Shown: in pieces, positions 44,463 through 58,100 of the stretch | How the letters are laid out: each line of letters begins with the position of its first letter | How positions within the stretch are numbered: position 1 is the stretch's first letter | From: Bathymodiolus brooksi | Taxonomy: Eukaryota > Mollusca > Bivalvia > Mytilida > Modiolidae | Direction of reading: 5' to 3' | NCBI GenBank assembly: GCA_963680875.1 | Contig: OY804576.1 | Coordinates: 72,545,668-72,609,667, forward strand | DNA: 64,000 nucleotides | Made by a program: the position numbers and the translations under genes | Notes under the pieces: generated by a model | Databases searched by the model: none | Told to the model about the DNA's origin: nothing | Seen by the model: only the letters and a program-made list of their open reading frames with translations

Positions 44463-47400
44463 ATTGCCATCATTTGGCGTCCGTCGTCTGTCGTCTGTAA
44501 ACTTTTCACATTTCAAGCTTCTTCTCCGAAACCACAGGGCCGATTGGAACCAAACTTAGCAGGAATGTTCCTTGGATGGTCCTCTACAAAGTTACTGTTT
44601 TTCGTTCCAGTCGGATATTCAATATGGCTGCCAGGGCCAATAATATGCTCTGATTGGCTGAAATTTCAAAGATCTTCTTCTCTGAAACTAATGAACTGAC
44701 TGAACCCAAACTGTAACGAATGATCATTGGAATGTCCTTTACCAAGTTTCTGTTTTGTTATGCCGATCGGAAATCCAAGATGGCCACCATCGCAGGACAT
44801 AGATTAACATTGGACCCTATGGGAAAATGTTCAAATGCCTTCTTCTCTGAAACTACAAATATGATTAAAGCCAAACTGCACATGAATGTTCATTGGACGG
44901 TCCTCTACAATCTCAAGGTTTTTTGTTCCGATATGAAATTCAAAATGGCGGCTACGGCAGGACTTAGTTTAACATTGGACCCTATGGGAAAAATGTTTCA
45001 AAATGCTTCTTCTCTGAAACCACTTGGACAGTTGAAACCAAACTGCCCAGGAATGATCATTGGAAGGTCCTCTACAAAGTCTCTCTTTTTTATGCCGATC
45101 GGAAATCCAAGATGGCCGCCACCGCAATACATAGATTAACATTGGACCCTATGGGAAAATGTTCAAATGCCTTCTTCTCAGAAACTACAAATATGATTAA
45201 AGCCAAACTGTACAAGAATGTTCATTAGATGGTCCTCTACAAACTTTACGTTTTTTGTTCCGATATGAAATTCAAAATAGCGGCTACAGCAGGACTTAGT
45301 TTAACATTGGATCCTATAGGAAAAATGTTTCAAAACGCTTCTTCTCTGAAACCACTTGGACAATTGAAACCAAACTGCCCAGGAATGATCATTGGAAGGT
45401 CCTCTACAAAAATATGTTTTTTATGTCGATCGGAAATCCAAGATGGCCACCACCGCAATACATAGATTAACATTGGACCCTATGGGAAAATGTTCAAATG
45501 CCTTCTTCTCAGAAACTGCAAATATGATTAAAACCAAACTGTACATGAATGTTCATTGGATGGTCCTCTACAAACTTTACGTTTTTTGTTCCGATATGAA
45601 ATTCAAAATAGCGGCTACAGCAGGACTTAGTTTAACATTGGATCCTATAGGAAAAATGTTTCAAAACGCTTCTTCTCTGAAACCACTAGGACAGTTGAAA
45701 CCAAACTGCCCAGGAATGATCATTGGAAGGTCCTCTACAAATTTTATGTTTTTTATGCTGATCGGAAATCCAAGATGGCCACCACCGCAATACATAGATT
45801 AACATTGGACCCTATGGGAAAATGTTCAAATGCCTTCTTCTCAGAAACTACAAATATTATTAAAGCCAAACTGTACATGAATGTTCATTGGATGGTCCTC
45901 TACAAATTTACGTTTTTTGTTCCGGTATGAAATACCAAATGGCCGCTACGGCAGGACTTAGTTTAACATTGGACCCTATGGGAAAAATGTTTCAAAACGC
46001 TTCTTCTCTAAAACCACATGGACAATTGAAACCAAACTGCCCAGGAATGATCATTGGAAGGTCCTCTACAAAATTTTTGTTTTTTATGTCGATCGGAAAT
46101 TCAAGATGGCCGCCACTGCAATACATAGATTAACATTGGACCCTATGGGAAAATGTTCAAATGCCTTCTTCTCAGAAACTACAAATATTATTAAAGCCAA
46201 ACTGTACATGAATGTTCATTGGATGGTCCTCTACAAACTTTACGTTTTTTGTTCCGATATGAAATTCAAAATGGCGGCTACGGCAGGACTTAGTTTAACA
46301 TTGGACCCTATGGGGAAAATGTTTCAAAACGCTTCTTCTCTGAAACCACTAGGACAGTTGAAACCAAACTGCCCCAGAATGATCATTGGAAGGTCCTCTA
46401 CAAATTATATGTTTTTTATGCCAATCGGAAATCCAAGATGGCCGCCACCGCAATACATAGATTAACATTGGACCCTATGGGAAAATGTTCAAATGCCTTC
46501 TTCTCAGAAACTACAAATATTATTAAAGCCATACTGTACATGAATGTTCATTGGATGGTCCTCTACAAACTTTACGTTTTTGTTCCGATATAAAATTCCA
46601 AATGGCGGCTACGGCAGGACTTAGTTTAACATTGGACCCTATGGGAAAAATGTTTCAAAACGCTTCTTCTCTGAAACCACTAGGACGTTGAAACCAAACT
46701 GCCCAGGAATGATCATTGGAAGGTCCTCTACAAATTTTATGTTTTTTATGCCGATCGGAAATCCAAGATGGCCGCCACCGCAATACATAGATTAACATTG
46801 GACCCTATGGGAAAATGTTCAAATGCCTTCTTCTCAGAAACTACAAATATTATTAAAGCCAAACTGTACAAGAATGTTCATTGGATGGTCCTCTACAAAC
46901 TTTACGTTTTTTGTTCCGATATGAAATTCCAAATGGCGGGTACGGCAGGACTTAGTTTAACATTGGACCCTATGGGGAAAATGTTTCAAAACGCTTCTTC
47001 TCTGAAACCACTAGGACAGTTGAAACCAAACTGCCCAGGAATGATCATTGGAAGGTCCTCTACAAATTTTATGTTTTTTATGCCGATCGGAAATCCAAGA
47101 TGGCCGCCACCACAATACATAGATTAACATTGGACCCTATGGGAAAATGTTCAAATGCCTTCTTCTCAGAAACTACAAATATGATTAAAGCCAAACTGTA
47201 CATGAATGTTCATTGGATGGTCCTCTACAAACTTTACGTTTTTTGTTCCGATATGAAATTCAAAATGGCGGCTATGGCAGGACTTAGTTTAACTTTGGAC
47301 CCTATGGGGAAATTGTATGTTTTTTATGACGATCGGAAATACAAGATGGCCACCACCGCAATACATAGATTAACATTGGACCCTATGGGAAAATGTTCAA

Positions 47401-47849
47401 ATGCCTTCTTCTCAGAAACTACAAATATTATTAAAGCCAAACTGTACATGAATGTTCATTGGATGGTCCTCGACAAACTTTACGTTTTTTGTTCCGGTAT
47501 GAAATTCCAAATGGCGGCTACGGCAGGACTTGTTTAACATTGGACCCTATGAGGAAAATGTTTCAAAACGCTTCTTCTCTGAAACCACTAGAACAATTGA
47601 AACCAAACTGCCCAGGAATGATCATTGGAAGGTCCTCTACAAATTTTATGTTTTTTATGCCGAACGGAAATCCAAGATGGCCGCCACCGCAATACATAGA
47701 TTAACATTGGACCCTAAGGGAAAATGTTCAAATGCCTTCTTCTCAGAAACTACAAATATTATTAAAGCCAAACTGTACATGAATGTTCATTGGATGGTCC
47801 TCTACAATCTTAAGGTTTTTTGTTCCGATATGAAATTCAAAATGGCGGG

Positions 47850-50556
47850 TACGGCAGGACTTAGTTTAACATTGGACCCTATGGGGAAAATGTTTCAAAA
47901 TGCTTCTTCTCTGAAACCACTAGGACAGTTGAAACCAAACTGCCCAGGAATGATCATTGGAAGATCCTCTACAAATTTATGTTTTTTATGCCGATCGGAA
48001 ATCCAAGATGGCCGCCACCGCAATACATAGATTAACATTGGACCCTATGGGAAAATGTTCAAATGCCTTCTTCTCAGAAACTACAAATATTATTAAAGCC
48101 AAACTGTACAAGAATGTTCATTGGATGGTCCTCTACAAACTGTACGTTTTTTGTTCCGGTATGAAATTCCAAATGGCGACTACGGCAGGACTTAGTTTAA
48201 CATTGGACCCTATGGGGAAAATGTTTCAAAACGCTTCTTCTCTGAAACCACTAGCACAATTGAAACCAAACTGCCCAGGAATGATCATTGGAAGGTCCTC
48301 TACAAAGTTTCTGTTTTTTATGCCGATCGGAAATCCAAGATGGCCGCCACCGCAGGACATAGATTAACATTGGACCCTAAGGGAAAATGTTGAAATGCCT
48401 TCTTCTCAGAAACTACAAATATGATTAAAGCCAAACTGTACATGAATGTTCATTGGATGGTCCTCTACAAACTGTACGTTTTTTGTTCCGATATGAAATT
48501 CCAAATGGCGCCTACGGCAGGACTTAGTTTAACATTGGACCCTATGAGAAAAATGTTTCAAAACGCTTCTTCTCTGAAACCACTAGGACAATTGAAACCA
48601 AACTGCCCAGGAATGATCATTAGAAGGTCCTCTACAAATTATATGTTTTTTATGCCGATCGGAAATCCAAGATGGCCGCCACCGCAATACATAGATTAAC
48701 ATTGGACCCTATGGGAAAATGTTGAAATGCCTTCTTCTCAGAAACTACAAATATGATTAAAGCCAAACTGTACATGAATGTTCATTGGATGGTCCTCTAC
48801 AAACTTTACGTTTTTTGTTCCGATATGAAATTCAAAATGGCGGCTATGGCAGGACTTAGTTTAACATTGGACCCTATGGGGAAATTGTATGTTTTTTATG
48901 CCGATCGGAAAACCAAGATGGCCACCACCGCAATACATAGATTAACATTGGACCCTATGGGAAAATGTTCAAATGCCTTCTTCTCAGAAACTACAAATAT
49001 TATTAAAGCCAAACTGTACATGAATGTTCATTGGATGGTCCTCTACAAACTTTACGTTTTTTGTTCCGATATGAAATTCAAAATGGCGGCTATGGCAGGA
49101 CTTAGTTTAACATTGGACCCTATGGGGAAATTGTATGTTTTTTATGCCGATCGGAAATCCAAGATGGCCACCACCGCAATACATAGATTAACATTGGACC
49201 CTATGGGAAAATGTTCAAATGCCTTCTTCTCAGAAATTACAAATATTATTAAAGCCAAACTGTACATGAATGTTCATTGGATGGTCCTCTACAAACTTTA
49301 CGTTTTTTGTTCCGATATGAAATTCCAAATGGCGGGTACGGCAGGACTTAGTTTAACATTGGACCCTATGGGGAAAATGTTTCAAAACGCTTCTTCTCTG
49401 AAACCACTAGGACAGTTGAAACCAAACTGCCCAGGAATGATCATTGGAAGATCCTCTACAAATTTATGTTTTTTATGCCGATCGGAAATCCAAGATGGCC
49501 GCCACCGCAATACATAGATTAACATTGGACCCTATGGGAAAATGTTCAAATGCCTTCTTCTCAGAAACTACAAATATTATTAAAGCCAAACTGTACAAGA
49601 ATGTTCATTGGATGGTCCTCTACAAACTGTACGTTTTTTGTTCCGGTATGAAATTCCAAATGGCGGCTACGGCAGGACTTAGTTTAACATTGGACCCTAT
49701 GGGGAAAATGTTTCAAAACGCTTCTTCTCTGAAACCACTAGCACAATTGAAACCAAACTGCCCAGGAATGATCATTGGAAGGTCCTCTACAAAGTTTCTG
49801 TTTTTTATGCCGATCGGAAATCCAAGATGGCCGCCACCGCAGGACATAGATTAACATTGGACCCTAAGGGAAAATGTTGAAATGCCTTCTTCTCAGAAAC
49901 TACAAATATGATTAAAGCCAAACTGTACATGAATGTTCATTGGATGGTCCTCTACAAACTGTACGTTTTTTGTTCCGATATGAAATTCCAAATGGCGGCT
50001 ACGGCAGGACTTAGTTTAACATTGGACCCTATGAGAAAAATGTTTCAAAACGCTTCTTCTCTGAAACCACTAGGACAATTGAAACCAAACTGCCCAGGAA
50101 TGATCATTAGAAGGTCCTCTACAAATTATATGTTTTTTATGCCGATCGGAAATCCAAGATGGCCGCCACCGCAATACATAGATTACATTGGACCCTATGG
50201 GAAAATGTTGAAATGCCTTCTTCTCAGAAACTACAAATATGATTAAAGCCAAACTGTACATGAATGTTCATTGGATGGTCCTCTACAAACTTTACGTTTT
50301 TTGTTCCGATATGAAATTCAAAATGGCGGCTACGGCAGGACTTAGTTTAACATTGGACCCTATGGGGAAATTGTATGTTTTTTATGCCGATCGGAAAACC
50401 AAGATGGCCACCACCGCAATACATAGATTAACATTGGACCCTATGGGAAAATGTTCAAATGCCTTCTTCTCAGAAACTACAAATATTATTAAAGCCAAAC
50501 TGTACATGAATGTTCATTGGATGGTCCTCTACAAACTTTACGTTTTTTGTTCCGAT
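47850..50556 (+). repeat. Higher-order duplication with 1,487-bp offset
   Basis: About 47850-49070 matches about 49337-50556 with the same order of variant units. The second copy lacks one A ('agattacattgg' at 50180), so the offset drops to 1,486 after that point. A few substitutions distinguish the copies. Confidence 0.8.
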
Positions 50557-53500
50557 ATGAAATTCCAAATGGCGGCTACGGCAGGACTTGTTTAACATTG
50601 GACCCTATGGGGAAAATGTTTCAAAACGCTTCTTCTCTGAAACCACTAGGACAGTTGAAACCAAACTGCCCAGGAATGATCATTGGAAGGTCCTCTACAA
50701 ATTTTATGTTTTTTATGCCGATCGGAAATCCAAGATGGCCGCCACCGCAATACATAGATTAACATTGGACCCTATGGGAAAATGTTCAAATGCCTTCTTC
50801 TCAGAAACTACAAATATGATTAAAGCCAAACTGTACAAGAATGTTCATTGGATGGTCCTCTACAAACTGTACGTTTTTTGTTCCGGTATGAAATTCCAAA
50901 TGGCGGCTACGGCAGGACTTAGTTTAACATTGGACCCTATGGGAAAAATGTTTCAAAATGCTTCTTCTCTGAAACCACTAGGACAATTGAAACCAAACTG
51001 CCCAGGAATGATCATTGGAAGGTCCTCTACAAAATTTTTGTTTTTTATGCCGATCGGAAATCCAAGATGGCCGCCACCGCAGGACATAGATTAACATTGG
51101 ACCCTAAGGGAAAATGTTCAAATGCCTTCTTCTCAGAAACTACAAATATGATTAAAGCCAAACTGTACATGAATGTTCATTGGATGGTCCTCTACAAACT
51201 GTACGTTTTTTGTTCCGATATGAAATTCAAAATGGCGGCTACGGCAGGACTTAGTTTAACATTGGACCCTATGAGGAAAATGTTTCAAAACGCTTCTTCT
51301 CTGAAACCACTAGGACAATTGAAACCAAACTGCCCAGGAATGATCATTGGAAGATCCTCTACAAATTTATGTTTTTTATGCCGATCGGAAATCCAAGATG
51401 GCCACCACCGCAATACATAGATTAACATTGGACCCTATGAGAAAATGTTCAAATGCCTTCTTCTCAGAAACTACAAATATTATTAAAGCCAAACTGTACA
51501 AGAATGTTCATTGGATGGTCCTCTACAAACTGTACGTTTTTTGTTCCGGTATGAAATTCCAAATGGCGGCTACGGCAGGACTTAGTTTAACATTGGACCC
51601 TATGGGGAAAATGTTTCAAAACGCTTCTTCTCTGAAACCACTTGGACAATTGAAACCAAACTGCTCAGGAATGGTCATTGGAAGGTACTCTACAAATTTT
51701 CTGTTTTTTATGCCGATCGGAAATCCAAGATGGCCGCCACCGCAGGACATAGATTAACATTGGACCCTAAGGGAAAATGTTGAAATGCCTTCTTCTCAGA
51801 AACTACAAATATGATTAAAGCCAAACTGTACATGAATGTTCATTGGATGGTCCTCTACAAACTTTACGTTTTTTGTTCCGATATGAAATTCCAAATGGCG
51901 GGTACGGCAGGACTTAGTTTAACATTGGACCCTATGGGGAAAATGTTTCAAAACGCTTCTTCTCTGAAACCACTAGGACAGTTGAAACCAAACTGCCCAG
52001 GAATGATCATTGGAAGATCCTCTACAAATTTATGTTTTTTATGCCGATCGGAAATCCAAGATGGCCGCCACCGCAATACATAGATTAACATTGGACCCTA
52101 TGGGAAAATGTTCAAATGCCTTCTTCTCAGAAACTACAAATATTATTAAAGCCAAACTGTACAAGAATGTTCATTGGATGGTCCTCTACAAACTGTACGT
52201 TTTTTGTTCCGGTATGAAATTCCAAATGGCGGCTACGGCAGGACTTAGTTTAACATTGGACCCTATGGGGAAAATGTTTCAAAACGCTTCTTCTCTGAAA
52301 CCACTAGCACAATTGAAACCAAACTGCCCAGGAATGATCATTGGAAGGTCCTCTACAAAGTTTCTGTTTTTTATGCCGATCGGAAATCCAAGATGGCCGC
52401 CACCGCAGGACATAGATTAACATTGGACCCTATGGGAAAATGTTGAAATGCCTTCTTCTCAGAAACTACAAATATTATTAAAGCCAAACTGTACAAGAAT
52501 GTTCATTGGATGGTCCTCTACAAACTTTACGTTTTTTGTTCCGGTATGAAATTCCAAATGGCGGCTACGGCAGGACTTAGTTTAACATTGGACCCTATGG
52601 GAAAAATGTTTCAAAACGCTTCTTCTCTGAAACCACTTGGACAATTGAAACCAAACTGCCCAGGAATGATCATTGGAAGGTCCTCTACAAAATAAATGTT
52701 TTTTATGTCGATCGGAAATCCAAGATGGCTGCCACCGCAATACATAGATTAACATTGGACCCTATGGGAAAATGTTCAAATGCCTTCTTCTCAGAAACTA
52801 CAAATATTATTAAAGCCAAACTGTACATGAATGTTCATTGGATGGTCCTCTACAAACTGTACGTTTTATGTTCCGATATGAAATTCAAAATGGCGGCTAC
52901 GGCAGGACTTAGTTTAACATTGGACCCTATGAGGAAAATGTTTCAAAACGCTTCTTCTCTGAAACCACTAGGACAGTTGAAATCAAACTGCCCAGGAATG
53001 ATCATTGGAAGGTCCTCTACAAATTTTATGTTTTTTATGCTGATCGGAAATCCAAGATGGCCGCCACCGCAATACATAGATTAACATTGGACCCTATGGG
53101 AAAATGTTCAAATGCCTTCTTCTCAGAAACTACAAATATTATTAAAGCCAAACTGTACATGAATGTTCATTGGATGGTCCTCGACAAACTTTACGTTTTT
53201 GTTCCGATATGAAATTCAAAATGGCGGCTACGGCAGGACTTAGTTTAACATTGGACCCTATGGGAAAAATGTTTCAAAACGCTTCTTCTCTGAAACCACT
53301 AGGACAATTGAAACCAAACTGCCCAGGAATAGTCATTGGAAGGTCCTCTACAAAGTTTATGTTTTTTTTACGCCGATCGAAAATTCAAGATGGCCGCCAC
53401 CGCAATACATAGATTAACATTGGACCCTATGGGAAAATATTCAAATGCCTTCTTCTCAGAAACTACAAATATTATTAAAGCCAAACTGTACAAGAATGTT

Positions 53501-55141
53501 CATTAGATGGTCCTCTACAAACTTTACGTTTTTTGTTCCGATATGAAATTCCAAATGGCGGGTACGGCAGGACTTAGTTTAACATTGGACCCTATGGGGA
53601 AAATGTTTCAAAACGCTTCTTCTCTGAAACCACTAGGACAGTTGAAACCAAACTGCCCAGGAATGATCATTGGAAGATCCTCTACAAATTTATGTTTTTT
53701 ATGCCGATCGGAAATCCAAGATGGCCGCCACCGCAATACATAGATTAACATTGGACCCTATGGGAAAATGTTCAAATGCCTTCTTCTCAGAAACTACAAA
53801 TATTATTAAAGCCAAACTGTACAAGAATGTTCATTGGATGGTCCTCTACAAACTGTACGTTTTTTGTTCCGGTATGAAATTCCAAATGGCGGCTACGGCA
53901 GGACTTAGTTTAACATTGGACCCTATGGGGAAAATGTTTCAAAACGCTTCTTCTCTGAAACCACTAGCACAATTGAAACCAAACTGCCCAGGAATGATCA
54001 TTGGAAGGTCCTCTACAAATTTTATGTTTTTTATGCCGATCGGAAATCCAAGATGGCCGCCACCGCAGGACATAGATTAACATTGGACCCTAAGGGAAAA
54101 TGTTGAAATGCCTTCTTCTCAGAAACTACAAATATGATTAAAGCCAAACTGTACATGAATGTTCATTGGATGGTCCTCTACAAACTGTACGTTTTTTGTT
54201 CCGATATGAAATTCCAAATGGCGGCTACGGCAGGACTTAGTTTAACATTGGACCCTATGAGGAAAATGTTTCAAAACGCTTCTTCTCTGAAACCACTAGG
54301 ACAGTTGAAACCAAACTGCCCAGGAATGATCATTGGAAGGTCCTCTACAAATTATATGTTTTTTATGCCGATCGGAAATCCAAGATGGCCGCCACCGCAA
54401 TACATAGATTAACATTGGACCCTATGGGAAAATGTTCAAATGCCTTCCTCTCAGAAACTACAAATATGATTAAAGCCAAACTGTACATGAATGTTCATTG
54501 GATGGTCCTCTACAAACTTTACGTTTTTTGTTCTGATATGAAATTCAAAATGGCGGCTATGGCAGGACTTAGTTTAACATTGGACCCTATGGGGAAATTG
54601 TATGTTTTTTATGCCGATCGGAAATCCAAGATGGCCACCACCGCAATACATAGATTAACATTGGACCCTATGGGAAAATGTTCAAATGCCTTCTTCTCAG
54701 AAATTACAAATATTATTAAAGCCAAACTGTACATGAATGTTCATTGGATGGTCCTCTACAAACTTTACGTTTTTGTTCCGATATGAAATTCCAAATGGCC
54801 GGTACGGCAGGACTTAGTTTAACATTGGACCCTATGGGGAAAATGTTTCAAAACGCTTCTTCTCTGAAACCACTAGGACAATTGAAACCAAACTGCCCAG
54901 GAATGATCATTGGAAGGTCCTCTACAAATTTTATGTTTTTTATGCCGATCGGAAATCCAAGATGGCCACCACCGCAATACATAGATTAACATTGGACCCT
55001 ATGGGAAAATGTTCAAATGCCTTCTTCTCAGAAACTACAAATATGATTAAAGCCAAACTGTACATGAATGTTCATTGGATGGTCCTCTACAAACTTTACG
55101 TTTTTTGTTCCGATATGAAATTCAAAATGGCGGCTATGGCA
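49675..55141 (+). repeat. 5,467-bp higher-order repeat, copy 1
   Basis: Every variant unit in this segment reappears at +5,467, including the one-base deletion 'agattacattgg' (50180 and 55647) and 'tcattagaaggtcc' (50104 and 55571). I noticed only one difference: 51038 is T and 56505 is C. Confidence 0.92.
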
Positions 55142-58100
55142 GGACTTAGTTTAACATTGGACCCTATGGGGAAAATGTTTCAAAACGCTTCTTCTCTGAA
55201 ACCACTAGCACAATTGAAACCAAACTGCCCAGGAATGATCATTGGAAGGTCCTCTACAAAGTTTCTGTTTTTTATGCCGATCGGAAATCCAAGATGGCCG
55301 CCACCGCAGGACATAGATTAACATTGGACCCTAAGGGAAAATGTTGAAATGCCTTCTTCTCAGAAACTACAAATATGATTAAAGCCAAACTGTACATGAA
55401 TGTTCATTGGATGGTCCTCTACAAACTGTACGTTTTTTGTTCCGATATGAAATTCCAAATGGCGGCTACGGCAGGACTTAGTTTAACATTGGACCCTATG
55501 AGAAAAATGTTTCAAAACGCTTCTTCTCTGAAACCACTAGGACAATTGAAACCAAACTGCCCAGGAATGATCATTAGAAGGTCCTCTACAAATTATATGT
55601 TTTTTATGCCGATCGGAAATCCAAGATGGCCGCCACCGCAATACATAGATTACATTGGACCCTATGGGAAAATGTTGAAATGCCTTCTTCTCAGAAACTA
55701 CAAATATGATTAAAGCCAAACTGTACATGAATGTTCATTGGATGGTCCTCTACAAACTTTACGTTTTTTGTTCCGATATGAAATTCAAAATGGCGGCTAC
55801 GGCAGGACTTAGTTTAACATTGGACCCTATGGGGAAATTGTATGTTTTTTATGCCGATCGGAAAACCAAGATGGCCACCACCGCAATACATAGATTAACA
55901 TTGGACCCTATGGGAAAATGTTCAAATGCCTTCTTCTCAGAAACTACAAATATTATTAAAGCCAAACTGTACATGAATGTTCATTGGATGGTCCTCTACA
56001 AACTTTACGTTTTTTGTTCCGATATGAAATTCCAAATGGCGGCTACGGCAGGACTTGTTTAACATTGGACCCTATGGGGAAAATGTTTCAAAACGCTTCT
56101 TCTCTGAAACCACTAGGACAGTTGAAACCAAACTGCCCAGGAATGATCATTGGAAGGTCCTCTACAAATTTTATGTTTTTTATGCCGATCGGAAATCCAA
56201 GATGGCCGCCACCGCAATACATAGATTAACATTGGACCCTATGGGAAAATGTTCAAATGCCTTCTTCTCAGAAACTACAAATATGATTAAAGCCAAACTG
56301 TACAAGAATGTTCATTGGATGGTCCTCTACAAACTGTACGTTTTTTGTTCCGGTATGAAATTCCAAATGGCGGCTACGGCAGGACTTAGTTTAACATTGG
56401 ACCCTATGGGAAAAATGTTTCAAAATGCTTCTTCTCTGAAACCACTAGGACAATTGAAACCAAACTGCCCAGGAATGATCATTGGAAGGTCCTCTACAAA
56501 ATTTCTGTTTTTTATGCCGATCGGAAATCCAAGATGGCCGCCACCGCAGGACATAGATTAACATTGGACCCTAAGGGAAAATGTTCAAATGCCTTCTTCT
56601 CAGAAACTACAAATATGATTAAAGCCAAACTGTACATGAATGTTCATTGGATGGTCCTCTACAAACTGTACGTTTTTTGTTCCGATATGAAATTCAAAAT
56701 GGCGGCTACGGCAGGACTTAGTTTAACATTGGACCCTATGAGGAAAATGTTTCAAAACGCTTCTTCTCTGAAACCACTAGGACAATTGAAACCAAACTGC
56801 CCAGGAATGATCATTGGAAGATCCTCTACAAATTTATGTTTTTTATGCCGATCGGAAATCCAAGATGGCCACCACCGCAATACATAGATTAACATTGGAC
56901 CCTATGAGAAAATGTTCAAATGCCTTCTTCTCAGAAACTACAAATATTATTAAAGCCAAACTGTACAAGAATGTTCATTGGATGGTCCTCTACAAACTGT
57001 ACGTTTTTTGTTCCGGTATGAAATTCCAAATGGCGGCTACGGCAGGACTTAGTTTAACATTGGACCCTATGGGGAAAATGTTTCAAAACGCTTCTTCTCT
57101 GAAACCACTTGGACAATTGAAACCAAACTGCTCAGGAATGGTCATTGGAAGGTACTCTACAAATTTTCTGTTTTTTATGCCGATCGGAAATCCAAGATGG
57201 CCGCCACCGCAGGACATAGATTAACATTGGACCCTAAGGGAAAATGTTGAAATGCCTTCTTCTCAGAAACTACAAATATGATTAAAGCCAAACTGTACAT
57301 GAATGTTCATTGGATGGTCCTCTACAAACTTTACGTTTTTTGTTCCGATATGAAATTCCAAATGGCGGGTACGGCAGGACTTAGTTTAACATTGGACCCT
57401 ATGGGGAAAATGTTTCAAAACGCTTCTTCTCTGAAACCACTAGGACAGTTGAAACCAAACTGCCCAGGAATGATCATTGGAAGATCCTCTACAAATTTAT
57501 GTTTTTTATGCCGATCGGAAATCCAAGATGGCCGCCACCGCAATACATAGATTAACATTGGACCCTATGGGAAAATGTTCAAATGCCTTCTTCTCAGAAA
57601 CTACAAATATTATTAAAGCCAAACTGTACAAGAATGTTCATTGGATGGTCCTCTACAAACTGTACGTTTTTTGTTCCGGTATGAAATTCCAAATGGCGGC
57701 TACGGCAGGACTTAGTTTAACATTGGACCCTATGGGGAAAATGTTTCAAAACGCTTCTTCTCTGAAACCACTAGCACAATTGAAACCAAACTGCCCAGGA
57801 ATGATCATTGGAAGGTCCTCTACAAAGTTTCTGTTTTTTATGCCGATCGGAAATCCAAGATGGCCGCCACCGCAGGACATAGATTAACATTGGACCCTAT
57901 GGGAAAATGTTGAAATGCCTTCTTCTCAGAAACTACAAATATTATTAAAGCCAAACTGTACAAGAATGTTCATTGGATGGTCCTCTACAAACTTTACGTT
58001 TTTTGTTCCGGTATGAAATTCCAAATGGCGGCTACGGCAGGACTTAGTTTAACATTGGACCCTATGGGAAAAATGTTTCAAAACGCTTCTTCTCTGAAAC

